Source: Paraconiothyrium sp. Pb-2020
Taxonomy: Eukaryota; Ascomycota; Dothideomycetes; Pleosporales; Didymosphaeriaceae
Direction of reading: 5' to 3'
NCBI GenBank assembly: GCA_022419385.1
Contig: JAJUBI010000003.1
Coordinates: 1,922,001 to 1,986,000 of the forward strand
Length of the DNA: 64,000 bases
The translations under genes were made by a program, and so were the position numbers. Below, piece after piece: positions 1 through 12,537 of this stretch; the first letter of the stretch is position 1; the number at the start of each line of letters is the position of its first letter. The notes beneath the pieces are model-generated. The model was given only the letters and a program-made list of their open reading frames with translations, made no database searches and was not told the origin of the DNA.

Positions 1-358
1 GTCAATGTCGGGCATCATGAGGCACGCGCAGGGTCACTTTAGCTATAACGCTGCGAAAGGCGCCACCGTACATTTGACCAAGTTGATGTCAGCAGAGTTT
101 CAAAAGGCGAGCATCAGAGTCAACAGCATCGCACCGGGCTACTTCCCAAGCGAGATGACCGTGAAAGAGAGCGACGAGCATCAGAAGAGCCATATGCCTG
201 ATGAGAAGATTCAAGAGAAGGGTCATGTGCCAATGGGAAGGGCCGGAGCCGATGAGGAGATGGCACAAGCGGTTTTGTTTCTGACGAAGAACGCCTACGT
301 GAACGGGGAGATTCTTGCCGTCGATGGAGGTGTTCTGAACGTGGTCGCTGGAAGGTAG
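1..358 (+). CDS. Short-chain dehydrogenase/reductase, 3' part (5' end outside window)
   Basis: The open frame runs in from the left edge and ends at TAG 356-358, so only the last ~118 residues are present. It shows the SDR catalytic Tyr-x3-Lys (YNAAK), the following helix, the 'RVNSIAPGYF' segment that ends the nucleotide-binding core, and the C-terminal 'VNGEILAVDGG' motif typical of classical NAD(P)H-dependent SDRs. The Met codon at position 5 is internal and not a start. Substrate is unknown; the pattern fits the fungal 3-oxoacyl-reductase/RhlG-like annotation group, but that is only family level. The Rossmann N-terminus (TGxxxGIG) is missing because of the window edge. Confidence 0.85.
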   Translation, partial: SMSGIMRHAQGHFSYNAAKGATVHLTKLMSAEFQKASIRVNSIAPGYFPSEMTVKESDEHQKSHMPDEKIQEKGHVPMGRAGADEEMAQAVLFLTKNAYVNGEILAVDGGVLNVVAGR

Positions 359-2031
359 GATAATGGTGTTGTGGTGTTGTGTGAGGAATTATGGAAGGGA
401 TCGATCAGATGATTTCGTACCCAGAGACACCAAGGTGAAATTCCCTCTTTAAACGATAGTAATTTGCACCTTACCGGTTTCGGTCTGTCTCCCTGTCTCG
501 CTGCCTTTCTCGGTAGCTAGGAGCATTGCAAGCGTCGACAAGTCTGCATGACAAAGTCGTCGAATTTACCAAGTCCGACGCGCTGTCAAATGACCAAGGT
601 TTTGGCATGGAGTCCCACTATGAATGTAATCAATGTTTCAACGGTTGTAAACCTCCACACCACTGCAATCACGCGCTGCATCCCGCAGAACCGCTTCATG
701 CACATTTTGCCTTCTACTCTATCAGAGCCTGCGTGGTGTGCTATTTCGATACGGCAGTCCTGCGGTTGACGGTCCCTCTGTAAGTCCGGCGCTTACCCGC
801 TGCGCCTACATGCAGCTACGACAGCCTCGGGGCAGAGTTCCGCACCACAAACATACGCCCGAATCCTTGGATTTCCAGACTGTACGCCAGAAGGTTCCAT
901 CACCCGTCCTTTGATCGAGCCTCTCAGGACATGACATTCGGCTAAGACATCGTCTGACAAAATGCTATGATGTCTCTATCCATTCGAGATGCGTCAGCGT
1001 TACCTTTGACGAACGTACCCAAATGTAAACAAGTATTGTATGGGCGTCGACTCAGTATTATTTCTATACAGAGACGAAGAGATAGATAACAAGATCGCGC
1101 AAGGCACCAATAGTAGTGTAGCTTCCGACCATGTTTCATCCGATCGTTCAGGCACCTCGCCTCAAAGGTGCGCCGGACAAGGAGTATGATATTAAGGCGT
1201 CGCGTGGCGTTGCAGACCGCACCGAACACATCCATGACTGGCATCGATTGGCCACCCGTTCGATCTGACCAGCGAACAGATGATTCGGTGTGGCCAACGT
1301 GCTGCATCTAGACGATAACACGTGCATCTACCGTTCATGAAGAGTGTTCAGTGCTCTTGAACGAGCGTTTCAGTCGCCTGTTTCAGGCTCAAGCAGTTGC
1401 TTCCGACCTTTGTTACTGGCCTATCAGGGCTGAAGCAAGACTCAGCGTCCCTTCTAGAACATATGCAGGTCTCGGGCACCGAATATCGCCACTTCGGGGC
1501 ACACCTCGCGCGGTGCCTGCGCGGTGCCTGACTAGTGGGCCCAAATGACGCCTCTCATCCGATGCTGCGGGCCTCGTCTCAATATGTGTACGCTGTACGC
1601 GAATATGGTCATTGCCTAATCATCATCTCCCATTTCGATGAGCCCTACGACATTACCACTCGCCCCTAGAGCTTACCAGCTGGACTACGGATTATTCATT
1701 CATTCCTGGATTACATATCTATGCAGATTCTTTGAAGTTGCTGGAGAGAGTAGATCCTTGTTTCAAGACCGATCAAACGACTGTGGGCATACGCCCCGCC
1801 TGGACTTCAGTGCTACCGGGAGCGTACATCATCCTACGCCGCGAGCTTGCTGATCACCTTCATACGAGCGAAGGATCCGGAAAACACGCAATCAGAGGGC
1901 GCCCTGTGTGACTTGCAAACTTCTCTTTTTGTCTAAAGTATACTTCTGGGTGGGTTCTTTCCTCACGCGATGTCTTCCCAGGCACTCCAACTTTGTCTTG
2001 CAAAGAGAAAGGCATCACCCACAGCGGCGTA
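359..2031. other. Intergenic, no supported gene
   Basis: Small open frames on both strands (for example 942-1307 minus, 1351-1548 plus) have no recognisable domain and no splice structure. This stretch should hold the terminator of the SDR gene and the promoter of the membrane-protein gene starting at 2032. Confidence 0.6.
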
Positions 2032-3356
2032 ATGAGCACCGAATCGACGTGGGGAGTCAAGATTACCGCCGGAGAACCTGGTCAGTCTTTATTGAATGTC
2101 TGCATTACCTTCGCCATTCTGGAAACGCTCTTCGTCATCGCGTTCATATTTTCATGGCATTACAATAGAAACAACAATAATAATAACACCAAGGGGGTAT
2201 ATGTTCTGATCCTCCTCGGTTATGCATTCTGTTTGGGCGGAGTTGCAATGGGTGTATGTAAGTATCTCTACATAAAGCATTACACGTCTAACATTGTGCA
2301 GTAAAGCTCACCATGGGCGGAGCCGGAAGACATGTTCATACGTTGCGGCCTCAAACAGTCCAACGGATGCTCAAGCTCATCAAAGCTCATGAGTTTGTCT
2401 ATGTGCTATCGATCCCATTCCCAAAGCTCGCAATTCTCTGCTTATACTTTCGGCTTTTCAACGAGAAGATTGCCAGATACGTTTTGTATGCGACCGGTCT
2501 AGCTATCGTAGGGACGTCAGTCTTTGGATTCATCACGGCTTTCACTAATTGTCGACCTTTCGATTCCTTTTGGGATCTCACTCATCCGGCTCGATGCGCT
2601 ATGGATCCTACAGCTGCTATGCGATTCTATAGCATTCCCAATATTGTCACCGATGCAGCTCTGCTTTTGATACCTCTGCCGGCACTTCTCAAGCTTAACG
2701 GTGGGATATGGGCAAGACTTGGCGTTGGTCTGACGTTCGTTGCTAGCACCTTGTAAGTCTATTGTCCGGTCTGAGAGTCGTATTGACAAATACGCAGGGG
2801 CATCGTCACCGCTGTGTTGCGCTTCGTGGTTTTCCTTCGCACCGATCTATTCCAAGACATCACCTATTACTCCGTAGTCACAACCAACTGGTCGATAATC
2901 GAGCCTGGTATCCATCTCATGGGAGCCACAGTGCCTACGCTCAAGCCGATGATTCAACGCTTCTTCAGCCAAATACCGATAACCATGTCTGCGCCAAATT
3001 CGACGACAGAGGCCTTCTTTCCTAACGGCCCTTCAATGCCGAAGATGCCGAACCCTCCTATTATCGAGCGACCAGCCCTGACCAAGAAGTCATCGGCGAG
3101 AGACCTGGTACCAACGATCGGACGAGTTTCGAGCAGGCACATGCGCATGGATGACTTCATGCAGTGGGACTCTGGTATCTACAGTGTCGTGTCCGATGAT
3201 GAAGAAAGCATGGTGTGCACAGAAGCAATCGTGCATGAGACGATGGGTAGGCAGGGCAGGAACCCTGATGGGACACTTCAGATGTGGTCTCTTAAGCCTT
3301 TGCAGTATAGCCCCTTGCGGACGTCTTTCTTTTTTGAAGGCAACTCGCCCCGATGA
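2032..3356 (+). CDS. Fungal rhodopsin-domain (SAT4/PTH11-like) integral membrane protein
   Basis: Three exons give 411 residues: 2032-2257, 2302-2752, 2798-3356. Introns are 44 and 45 bases; the first donor is GTAAGT at 2258, the second GTAAGT at 2753. The protein has about seven hydrophobic segments. Family marks are 'GGAGRHV' after TM2, a Cys-containing loop ('TNCRPFDSFWD') and 'NWSIIEPGIHLMGATVPTL' near the end of the membrane region, followed by a ~110-residue hydrophilic, probably cytosolic tail. Such proteins are a large fungal family that includes PTH11-type receptor candidates; ligand and role of this one are unknown. The first loop has an asparagine run encoded by an AAC/AAT microsatellite at about 2168-2190. 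The start at 2032 was chosen because TM1 follows directly; an upstream GTG-initiated extension is unlikely. Confidence 0.85.
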
Positions 3357-4306
3357 CATCTCGGTGAGGGTATCTAGAACTAGCCGTAGTAATGTGATTC
3401 CTTAATAATGCGAGCGTGATTGGTCGCGTGGGATCTTTCCCATTGTGTACCTGCGCCATGCCATGCCATGCCACGCCATGCTGATGTGGGCTGCATTCCG
3501 ATCTCCGCATCCCCGCATACCGATCGCAGTTATTCCTTTGCTCATGACCTATAGGAGGTGTTCCGGGCTCGTTTAGGAGGTTCGAGGACTCGATCAATCG
3601 TCAACCAGTAAATGCACATGCACGCAGCCTGGTAGATGGCGTGCCTCCCGCCCGGCCGCGGGCATGCTCGATTCGGCAGCCTGCATCGAAAGTCGGCTCC
3701 GACGCGTATAGATATATGCTGCAGTGAGATGTTTGTCGCATTCGATCCCTTATCAGCATGGAAGTAGACAGGCAAGCCAATTGTGACGTAGCAACGATGC
3801 GGTGCGCTGTCAGTGATGCCAAGCGAGGTGTGGTCGAACTCTCGAACCCTCGAACCCTCGCCGGCGACCCTAACATTGGACGACTTTCCTGCACTGGTGC
3901 TCTTACGGCGTTTACTCCCACCAGGGCAATTCACCGCCACCCCGCATGGTCAGGCCTAGGCCTCGCCGATGCGACGCGTGCTGCCCCTCCGAACGTCGCA
4001 GAGTAGCGGTTCGCAGTTGACCGCACTTTTTGGCAGCCAGGATCCCCAGGACGCGACGCCTATAGCAGCTCCTTAGCAGGCGAGCCGCTCCCCGCAGACT
4101 GCCCCAGGGCCGTGCGAGCACCCGTAAACATCAACAGCCAGCGCCGGTGCGCAGATTCTGTGGGCTGCCGAAGCTCGATGCGTAGACGACGGAATCCCGC
4201 CGCCAACGAACCAAGAAACGCCGAACGATACGACCGCGACTCTAGCACTGCGTAGGAAGAGGCAGCTGGAAGGGCTTCAGACGCACACAGCTGGCAGGCC
4301 ACCACC
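3357..4306. other. Intergenic, promoter and leader of the SepH-like kinase gene
   Basis: No gene is supported. A short CATGC-type repeat run lies at about 3455-3481, and a doubled 'CTCGAACC' motif at about 3839-3857. The open frames on both strands have no recognisable domain. Confidence 0.55.
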
Positions 4307-7300
4307 ATGGTCTCGCATCCCAACAACAGGGCAGCCCACGCACATTCGGGCTCGCGCTCCTCGCAGCACAGCTCCAACGGCTCGTCTGGCCACCACAAGA
4401 AGGCCTCCTCCTCGTCCAATGGCCGCGCCCCGAGCAGAGACGGCAATCGAAGGGAGGGAACAGCACAACGAGCCGCACAGGATGTCGCGGGGCTCAAGGA
4501 CTACCAGCTCGGCGAATTGCTAGGTAAAGGCGCCCATGGCAGCGTCTTCCGCGCCCTCAATTGGGGCACAGGCGAGACGGTGGCCATCAAGCAGGTCAAG
4601 CTGGAGACGCTCGGCCAGGCGGACCTCAAGACCATCATGCTCGAGATCGACCTGCTCAAGAGCCTGACACATCCCAACATCGTCAAGTACAAGGGGTCTG
4701 TCAAGAGTGCCGAAAGTCTGTACATCATCCTCGAGTTCTGCGAGAACGGCTCCCTGCATAGCGTCTGCAAGAAGTTCGGCAAGTTTCCGGAACCGCTTGT
4801 GGGGCTCTTCATGTCGCAGGTGCTACAAGGCCTACAGTATCTGCACGAGCAGGGTGTCATCCACCGCGACATCAAGGGTGCGAACATCTTGACTACGAAG
4901 GAGGGACTAGTCAAACTGGCAGACTTCGGCGTGGCCACCAAGCAGTCAGGGCTGGACGATCCAAGCGTTGTGGGAACACCGTACTGGATGGCACCAGAGG
5001 TCATCGAGATGTCTGGCGCCACAACGGCCGCCGACATATGGAGTGTGGGCTGCACCATCATCGAGCTAATAGATGGGAAACCGCCCTATCACCACCTCCA
5101 GCCCATGCAAGCCCTCTTCCGTATCGTTAATGACGACCATCCACCTATTCCTGGCAGTGTCTCTAATGCTTTGCGAGATTTCCTCATGGAGTGCTTCCAG
5201 AAGAATGCCAACCTACGTATCGATGCCAGACGTCTGCTTCAGCACAAGTGGATCTTGAGCACGAAGCGGACTGCACCTGACGTCGCTTCAACAAGCCCCG
5301 AGTTCAATCAAGCGGTGAATCAGATCCAGCAGTACAACGAGAGGCTTGATTCGGAACCTGCGCTGCGTCGGACGTCGGCTGCAGCTCCACTGCCGCGCAG
5401 AGTCCCGGTGAATGTGAACCTGAACATCCCAAGGCAAAGACCCACCGCTGAGTCCTTCCGTTCACCAGAGATCGACAAAGACGATAATTGGGACGACGAC
5501 TTTGCCGAGAACATATCCCCTCGCGCCTTCCACCAACCTCACCTAAAACCTCAGGATAACTTTGGTGGTCTCTTCTCAAGCGACAAGCTGAAGGCAATTG
5601 CCAGTGTAATGGAAGAGCCATCACATCTCGATGGTGAAGCCACGGTGAAAAGTCCGCTTAATCTGCAGCACTTGAGAGGTTCGCCGAGTGTGTTCACTCA
5701 AAGTGACATTGGACGACTCCCGTCGACAAGGGCCCGGTCATCAACTTCAAGATCGACGTCCACGTCAACCATCACGGAAGAATCGCCAGACCGTCAGGAA
5801 GGCCAGCCCAAAACAGCGTTCCTCCGTGGTGTACCAAAGATGTTGCAACCACCGCGAGCACAAGCGGCCGCCTTCGCTCGGCCATCGCAGATGTTTCGTG
5901 AAAATTCGATCGAAGACTACTCAGATCTGACAGTAGCTGATGAGAGCGCATTTGAGCTGAAGCTAAAGGCTATGCAGATCGCCAACCCGCCTTCCATGTT
6001 CCCTAGGGAAGTCAGTAGAGTACCATCACCAGCGGATACTTTCTCTCCGAAGCTATTTCATCCGAATGATCTGAAGACAGCGCCGAAATCAACTAGAGAT
6101 GCCAGGGCCAACGGCGCACGGCAGCGTTCTGTCTCGTCGACTTCTTCGCGCAAGATACAGCGGTCACAGTCAGAAATTGAGATGCTAAGGTATGCCGAGG
6201 ACGATCGTGACGACTTTTCGGACGTCTTCGGCGATATCAAGCCGAGTAGACCTGAAAGTGATAGTGGCTCAGAACATAGTAGTTTGGCCATGATCACTTC
6301 CAAGATGTCGTCATCATTTGTATGTTCTCTACCAATGGTCGTACAGTATGTGTTCGTTAACAGCAATAGATGCTCGCCGATGACGACGATCTGGACCCGT
6401 TTGCCAATATGGACGAGGGCCTGGAGAACATCAACATGGAAAACAACGTTGCGCGCGACCGTGATGACCGACTGACAAAGCAGACGGAGATGCTTGTAGG
6501 CGATTTAAAGATTAACCAGCCTGACGTCGACTTGCTCAAGATCGCCGATCAGCTTCTTGAGGTTTTGTACGAATCACCTGAGAAGCGTTCTATAGTCCTC
6601 CGGTCTCATGGCATGCTACCTATACTGGAGATCCTCAGAGAAATACCGCCTAACGAATTAGTTTTGCCTCTGTTGAAAATTATTAACTTAATCATTCATG
6701 AGGATGCCGAATCACAAGAGTCGCTATCCATGCTTGGTGGAATCCCTACTATTTGTACATTTGCATCGAAGAAATATCCTAGCGAGATCCGGAAAGAGGC
6801 TGCAGCTTTTGTGCGACAGATGTACCAGACCAGTACACTCACACTACAGATCTTTGTTGGATGTGGCGGCATCAACGTTCTAGTAGATTTCCTTGAGGAG
6901 GACATAGATGAAGAAAGAGATTTGGTGCTCATCGGCGTCAACGGTGTGTGGAATGTGTTTGAGTTGCAGGGATCCGCGCCGAAGAATGACTTCTGTCGGC
7001 TGCTGTCACGCAATTCCGTTCTCTACCCACTTTCACTGGTGTTGAACAGGGTCATCAATGAGCGGGATGAGGTCGCGCAACTTATCCAGGGTCGCATTGT
7101 TAGCATATTCCTTATCTTCTCGCAAGCCGAGAGCTTCGTGAAAGAATTAGTAGCAGATCGAATGATCTTGAAGCGTAAGTGCCCCGCCCTTTTCTTCAAC
7201 CCCAAAGTTGGAACATTTCCCAAGCACAAGCACAGGTCACTAATAAACCGCAGGGGTGCTGAAAGACCTCCCTAAAATGCTTCCGGTGCACCAAGTGACT

Positions 7301-8922
7301 ATGCTCAAATTCATTAAGAACCTAAGCATGCTTGCTTCAACCCACGAGGCACTACAGAATTCGAACGCGATCGACACTCTCATCGAGCTGTTTAGGAACA
7401 CGCAAAACCAATTGAATCATCGCGAGATCTCTAACCAAGTGTTGAATACCATGTACAACCTTTGCCGCCATAACAAGAGCAGACAAGAAGAAGCCGCATT
7501 GTCAGATATTATACCTCTGCTTAAAGAAGTTGTGAATGGTGGCGGCCCCTTAAAAGAATTTGCTCTGCCTATCCTATGTGAGCTGGCACATAGCGGAAAG
7601 GTGGCGCGCAAGATGCTCTGGGATGCGAAGGGATTGCAATTCTACATCAGCATGCTGTCTGATCGCAACTGGCAGGTCACGGCATTGGATGCGATCTTCG
7701 TTTGGTACACTCATTTCCTCTTGACGCTTTCGTAATATGGCACTAACATTACACCAGGCTTCAGGAAGAGACCGCTCGTGTAGAGCAATATCTCCTCTCA
7801 TCCAACTTCAGCATTGCGATCATAAGCTCTTACACCTCGCCCGAGCTTTCTCAATCCAATTTCGAGAATATGCTCGAGCCCCTCCAGAAGCTCGTTCGTC
7901 TCTCACCTCCGATCGCGGCATCGCTAGCTGTTCCCGAGATCTTCACGCGTACAGTGCAAAAGCTCGGTCACAAAGACGCTGTTACTCGCTTGAACCTCCT
8001 CCGTATCCTCAGGGACATATGCGATTCCACGGAAGACGAATGCACTCTCATACGCCAGTTTGGCGTCTACGACACCATCGTACATCTCTCCGAGCATGAC
8101 CACGCCGTGCTTGTAAGACAGATGGCTGGAGAGCTTGTCCGAGCATGCGACTCAGTATCCAAGCGCAGCACCTCCCGCGCCTCGGGTTTCCGCCGCCCCG
8201 CATCAAGTTCAGGCACCCGTGCAGGCTCAGGCTCAAGCACCGGCTCCACTCTGGTGTCTGGCATGACACCGCCCACCCCGAACAGTCTGAAATCCGCATT
8301 CGCGATCCCACCAGTGCCGCCTATGCCGCCAACACCAACTCTACTGGGCAGCGGCCGCGAGCGCATCACCCGAAGCCAGTCCACAGCCGGCATCTGGGAT
8401 CTTCAGGAAGAGCCGATTCCGAAAGCGCCATCACTAGTCCGCGCGTCAACGGCTGTCAGCGTCCTCAGCCCTACCATGGCGTCTTCCCCAATCACATTGA
8501 CTTCGTCACGCACGCCGCACACGAGCCGCCCGCCGTCCCGCGATACCACGTCCCTCTCGCGCATCGCCTCAAACCAAAGCGAGAAAGACCGTCCGCTTAC
8601 TCCCTCCACTGCCACCGGGTCGGGGAAATCACGCCTACCTAAAGCGCGACAAGGGAGGTTGTCTGAAGCCGTGAGCCGCCGACGCCAGAGTCAGGCTAGC
8701 CAGGGTGGTGGCACGGGCGAGGAAAATGTCACGCCGTCGGGCAGTGGCAGTGCAAATGCGACGCCCCTCCCCAGACTTCAGATTGTGAGGCGCAGAAGGG
8801 AGACAAGTGGCGGGGAAATGAGCACTTTTGGGCCGGACGGGTGGGCGGGAGGCCGACCAGTAGGAGGGGTGGGCAGGAGTAGGGCTCCAATAGCGAAACG
8901 TCGACGATGTTGCCAGATGTAA
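4307..8922 (+). CDS. sepH: SepH/Cdc7/Cdc15-type Ser/Thr protein kinase of the septation initiation network
   Basis: Four exons encode 1477 residues: 4307-6319, 6370-7174, 7254-7704, 7758-8922. The kinase domain spans about residues 66-316: glycine loop GKGAHG at 73-78, VAIK lysine at 95, HRDIKGAN at 186-193, DFG at 206-208 and APE at 229-231. After a Ser/Pro-rich linker, a helical, armadillo-like region (about 700-1150) follows, and then a low-complexity basic C-terminus. This layout, long C-terminal helical region included, is that of S. pombe Cdc7 / A. nidulans SepH, which act at the spindle pole body to trigger septum formation. Introns are 50, 79 and 53 bases; the third has a weaker GTACAC donor but a good CTAAC branch site. 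Length is close to the known fungal orthologues, from memory. Confidence 0.93.
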
Positions 8923-10619
8923 GAAGCAGGAGAGGCGCTGGCCAGGACTAGGCGTCCACGTATGATACCCGCTGGGGGAAGCAGGCTCGGCGCGGTTACA
9001 GCGATTTTGATACTCTAAGGAGCGTCAGAGAGTAAAGAGAGTTTTGTGAGGATTAAGCATGGCGTTGGGCTTGAGACTATTTCTTTTGTTTTTCCTTTGT
9101 CAAGATATTGGGAGGTTGTTTGCACGGCATGGCACGGCATCTTTATTTGGGTATTGCATAGCCTAGGCGTTCGTGGGGTTATCTTGTGCCATGAGGGATG
9201 GGATTGAGGGAACAAGGGCATACGTACGGTACTGAGAATTGACGACATGAGGTCTGCATTCACATGTTATTGCGGGGGTTTTTGCGAGAAGTGATGTCCA
9301 TTTGTCTAATTGACCCCAACAGCTGAAATAATGGGCAGTTGAATCTTAAAGAAAACCGGGTAGTAAAAATAATAGTGAGGGGGATATAGAACGACCTGGG
9401 ATGGGTGATGTTGAACCCTGGGCGGCGAATGGTGAAGGTCCTAATAATGTTCCAATTTGGAAAGAAGAGATGGAAAGAGCGGGGTGCGTCGCAGATCCTC
9501 TCAGTAGGACTCAACGGCAGTAGCACCGCTCTGTCTTCGACGAACACATTCCGCTACCGGACCCAGCGTAGGGTCTGCAACGGGCAATGAACAGGAGAGA
9601 GGGTCCTTCCAAAGACGGCTCACTCAGTTCGAGTGCCTGCTAACGGATAGTTCGCACTGCGAAAGGCGATGTCTAGAGCATGCTATGAGCAGCTTCTGAC
9701 ATACGGGCTCATGGAGCTCTAGAACAAAAACAATACTGATACAGTTGTTCTGAACCATCGCTAGTGGTGTTTTCCAAGACTAGGTCGTAGAAAAAGGTGT
9801 CTGCCATTGGAGAGATCATATATCGAAAGCAAAAGGTCATGCATTGTCCACAATAGACGTACGCCGGCGATATAGTAAAGGGCTTATCTGGTAGAATAGA
9901 AGAAGTGAGATCAAATAGACCAAAGGGTTTCCCAAGATGGAGTCGAGGACGGACAACCATTAGTGTGCCACGTAATCTTAGAGGCCCATTAGGGCCTCGA
10001 GCAAGCGATAGGGGCGCGCGGATGCATGTCCAAGGCGCCACTGTGGTCAAATACGAGACACGGTCCGTAGATACTGTTCTCGAGTCAACCATGCGGAGTT
10101 ATCAAACCGAGCTTGCTAGCTCGGCTGTGGCTATGGCCGCGATCGATATGGTAGCTTGATATGCAGAATGGTCTCGTTCCACCATCTGTGCTGGCGCATA
10201 GGGGTCTTTGCATAACGGCGGTATTCTGACATGTAACTAAATATAGGTGCAGTCCCGGTACGATCATTGGGGTCCTAGACAAGCAGCTGTCAGAGCCGCA
10301 TGTAAGTATTCAACTTCTTGGATTGCACGAGATGCGTGTGTCTGCTTTCGTAGTCGGCCGTTTTGGTAGGAATTGTGCTTGAGCATAACGTCAAACTGGA
10401 TCCATGAATACACATGGGGAAGGCGGTTGAAGGTCGTCAATCCCTTCGGATTTTTGGACTACATTCGGCTCCTATGATATGTAGCAAGAATCACTGAGAC
10501 AGTTGTACAACGGAACGATCAGTCTCGCGTTAGACCACATATAGACCACGGCTTCGTCCGCCTTATTGGCTTTCACATTCATAGTTGTAATCTCTCAGTT
10601 GCAATTCACATTACCCCCA
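8923..10619. other. Intergenic, no supported gene
   Basis: This holds the 3' region of the kinase gene and then uninformative sequence. An open frame on the minus strand at 9709-10092 could code for 127 residues but matches no family I know and has no flanking splice signals, so it is not called. Confidence 0.5.
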
Positions 10620-10829
10620 ATGAAGCGCAAAGATTCCGCTCTAATTGAGTCCACAAGACAAGTTCGAAGACTACAAACGGTTTTGGACGAGATGTGGTGG
10701 AGCGATGACATCTCCGCCGCCCTAGGAAAGCGCGACCCACACATGACGGTAGCGTGCCAACTTCTCGACGACCTCAACACGTTCACAACATCACGAAAGG
10801 ACTATTGCATCGATATTGGAGCTAAGTAG
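10620..10829 (+). CDS. Possible small hypothetical protein or gene remnant
   Basis: An ATG at 10620 opens a 69-residue frame with a sensible soluble composition (heptad-like 'RRLQTVLDEMWW', acidic and basic residues balanced) ending at TAG 10827-10829. No domain is recognised and there is no clear promoter. It lies only 70 bases beyond the 3' end of the convergent permease gene. It may be the last exon of a longer gene, a decayed fragment or chance. Confidence 0.2.
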   Translation: MKRKDSALIESTRQVRRLQTVLDEMWWSDDISAALGKRDPHMTVACQLLDDLNTFTTSRKDYCIDIGAK

Positions 10830-10899
10830 TTTGATTCAATTAAATTAACTACAACATGGAAAACGCTTTTGGTATGTCGACCGACGGGCCACCACCCGT

Positions 10900-12537
10900 T
10901 TACGCACTTTTGCGGACGTACTCGACGGGGCCGGAATAGGTGTGGCGGCCACGAATGAAGTAGTACACCGCGGCGAAGATGATGACAATACCGTAACCCA
11001 AGACGGCCCAGTTCATGGTCTCCACGGTCGGGTTGGGCGAGGTCGGCCAAAAAGCGAAGATCCACAGAACGATTAGGAAGATGATTGCAATGATGTTGAC
11101 GGCCAGACCAGCCTTGCCCAAATCGAACTTGGATGGGAGAAGAGGCTCGCCACGGATGCGCTTGAGGGCCATGCAGGAGATAGAGATGATATAAGTGGTG
11201 ATCATGGATGCGGTACCGAGGGAGACGATCTGCATGTATGCCACGGTAGATCCGAGCTGGACGAGCGAGAGGATGGTGACGAAGGCGACGGTCACGTAGA
11301 CAGCGTTGATGGGGATCTCAAAGCGCGGTGACACCTGTCCGAGGACGGAGGAGAAGGGAAGGCCCTTGTCACGGGCGAAGGAGAAGAGCTGGCGCGAATT
11401 GGTGGCCATGACGGCAACGCAAGCGAAGACACCGATAGTAAGCATCATGACAGTCAAGACGGTAGCGCCAGCCTTGGATCCAGTGGTGTTGAGGAAGACT
11501 TGCATGAAACCGACTCCGAGGGGTGTCGTAAGGACGGACATGGTGTCAGTCACACAGAAGCAGAAGGTGATAGCCATGATCCAACCGAACAGGCCGTTAC
11601 CAACCCAGGTCCACATCATAGCACGGGGAATGACCTGGGAAGCATTGCGGACTTCCTCAGACATGTGTGCACCAGATTCGACACCGACGAAGCAACTGGC
11701 AGCGCCCACCAGACCGATGAAGGTCGAGAGAGGCACGTTGTTCCATCCCATGTTGTCGACGAAGAGCGTGAAGTTGTCGGAGGCGGAGCTGCGGTCAGCC
11801 ATCACCCAGAGAGGGATGATGACGGCGAAGAATCCAGCAACGTGGAGAATGACGATAAGACCTTCGACTAGCGGCAGCTTCCTAGAGAAAAAGGTGTTGA
11901 AAAGGTAACAGACCATGAGGATAGCCCACATGACCATCATGCCATGCCATGCTTTCGGCATGTAGGTGGGGTTGTGCATGATGATAAGGCCGACGATCTG
12001 GTTGCTGGAAAGATATATGGTGATGGCGGCAGCGGATTGCCAGCCCAAGACTCCCAGCCATCCAACAATGTAACTGATAAATCTTTGGCAGCTGCGTGGT
12101 GCAAACTCGGAAACCCAGTGATACTGTCCACCAGAGGTGGGAGCCCTATTCCTAGTCAGTAACCGTTCTTCATGGAAGGTTTGCCTGACTTACATGGACG
12201 CCATCTCCGCCAGGGAAGCAGTAACGAAGCCAAAACCGATGAAAATGATGAAGTAACCCCAGATGAGACCGGCGGTTCCACCATTACCTAAAGCGAACAC
12301 AGAGGTAGCCAGGATGGCTTCCCAAGACGACAAAACAACCATAGTAAACCCAAGAATGGTCACTTGTCGAAAGTTTCGCCGTGTCTCTTGTCGCTTGCCC
12401 ATACGAGCCATGTCCTGCACGTCGGCGCTGGTTCCATCTTTCTCAGAGACCAGATGGTTGGGCTCACCCCTCTCCGACAGGGAGGGATCGCTGTCGACGT
12501 TCGTCATAGGAGCTTTGTGTTCCTCCACGCTTGCCAT
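10900..12537 (-). CDS. APC-superfamily permease (GABA/choline/amino-acid transporter type)
   Basis: Two exons, 12194-12537 and 10900-12145, joined over a 48-base intron (donor GTAAGT, acceptor AATAG), give 529 residues with about 12 membrane helices. After a ~60-residue hydrophilic N-terminus, TM1 carries the APC-type unwound segment ('ILGFTMVVLSSWEAIL'), and 'APTSGGQYHWVSEFAP' after TM2 is the signature of the fungal GABA permease/choline transporter branch (Uga4, Hnm1-like). It should be a proton-coupled plasma-membrane or vacuolar transporter; the exact substrate cannot be read from sequence. The Met at 12537 was preferred over an in-frame Met at 12624 because the upstream 29 residues look like translated leader. 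It converges with the small frame at 10620. Confidence 0.9.

Noticed and set aside
3836..3860. Doubled CTCGAACC, resembling tRNA B boxes on the minus strand
   Set aside because: No cloverleaf can be drawn around either copy.
7256..7735. Separate small gene between kinase exons
   Set aside because: Phases and sequence continuity show that it is exon 3 of the SepH-like kinase.
9709..10092. Minus-strand 127-codon frame
   Set aside because: No recognisable domain, start context or splice signals; left as intergenic.
11306..11908. Plus-strand open frame of 200 codons
   Set aside because: Antisense to the permease membrane helices; the permease reading is certain.
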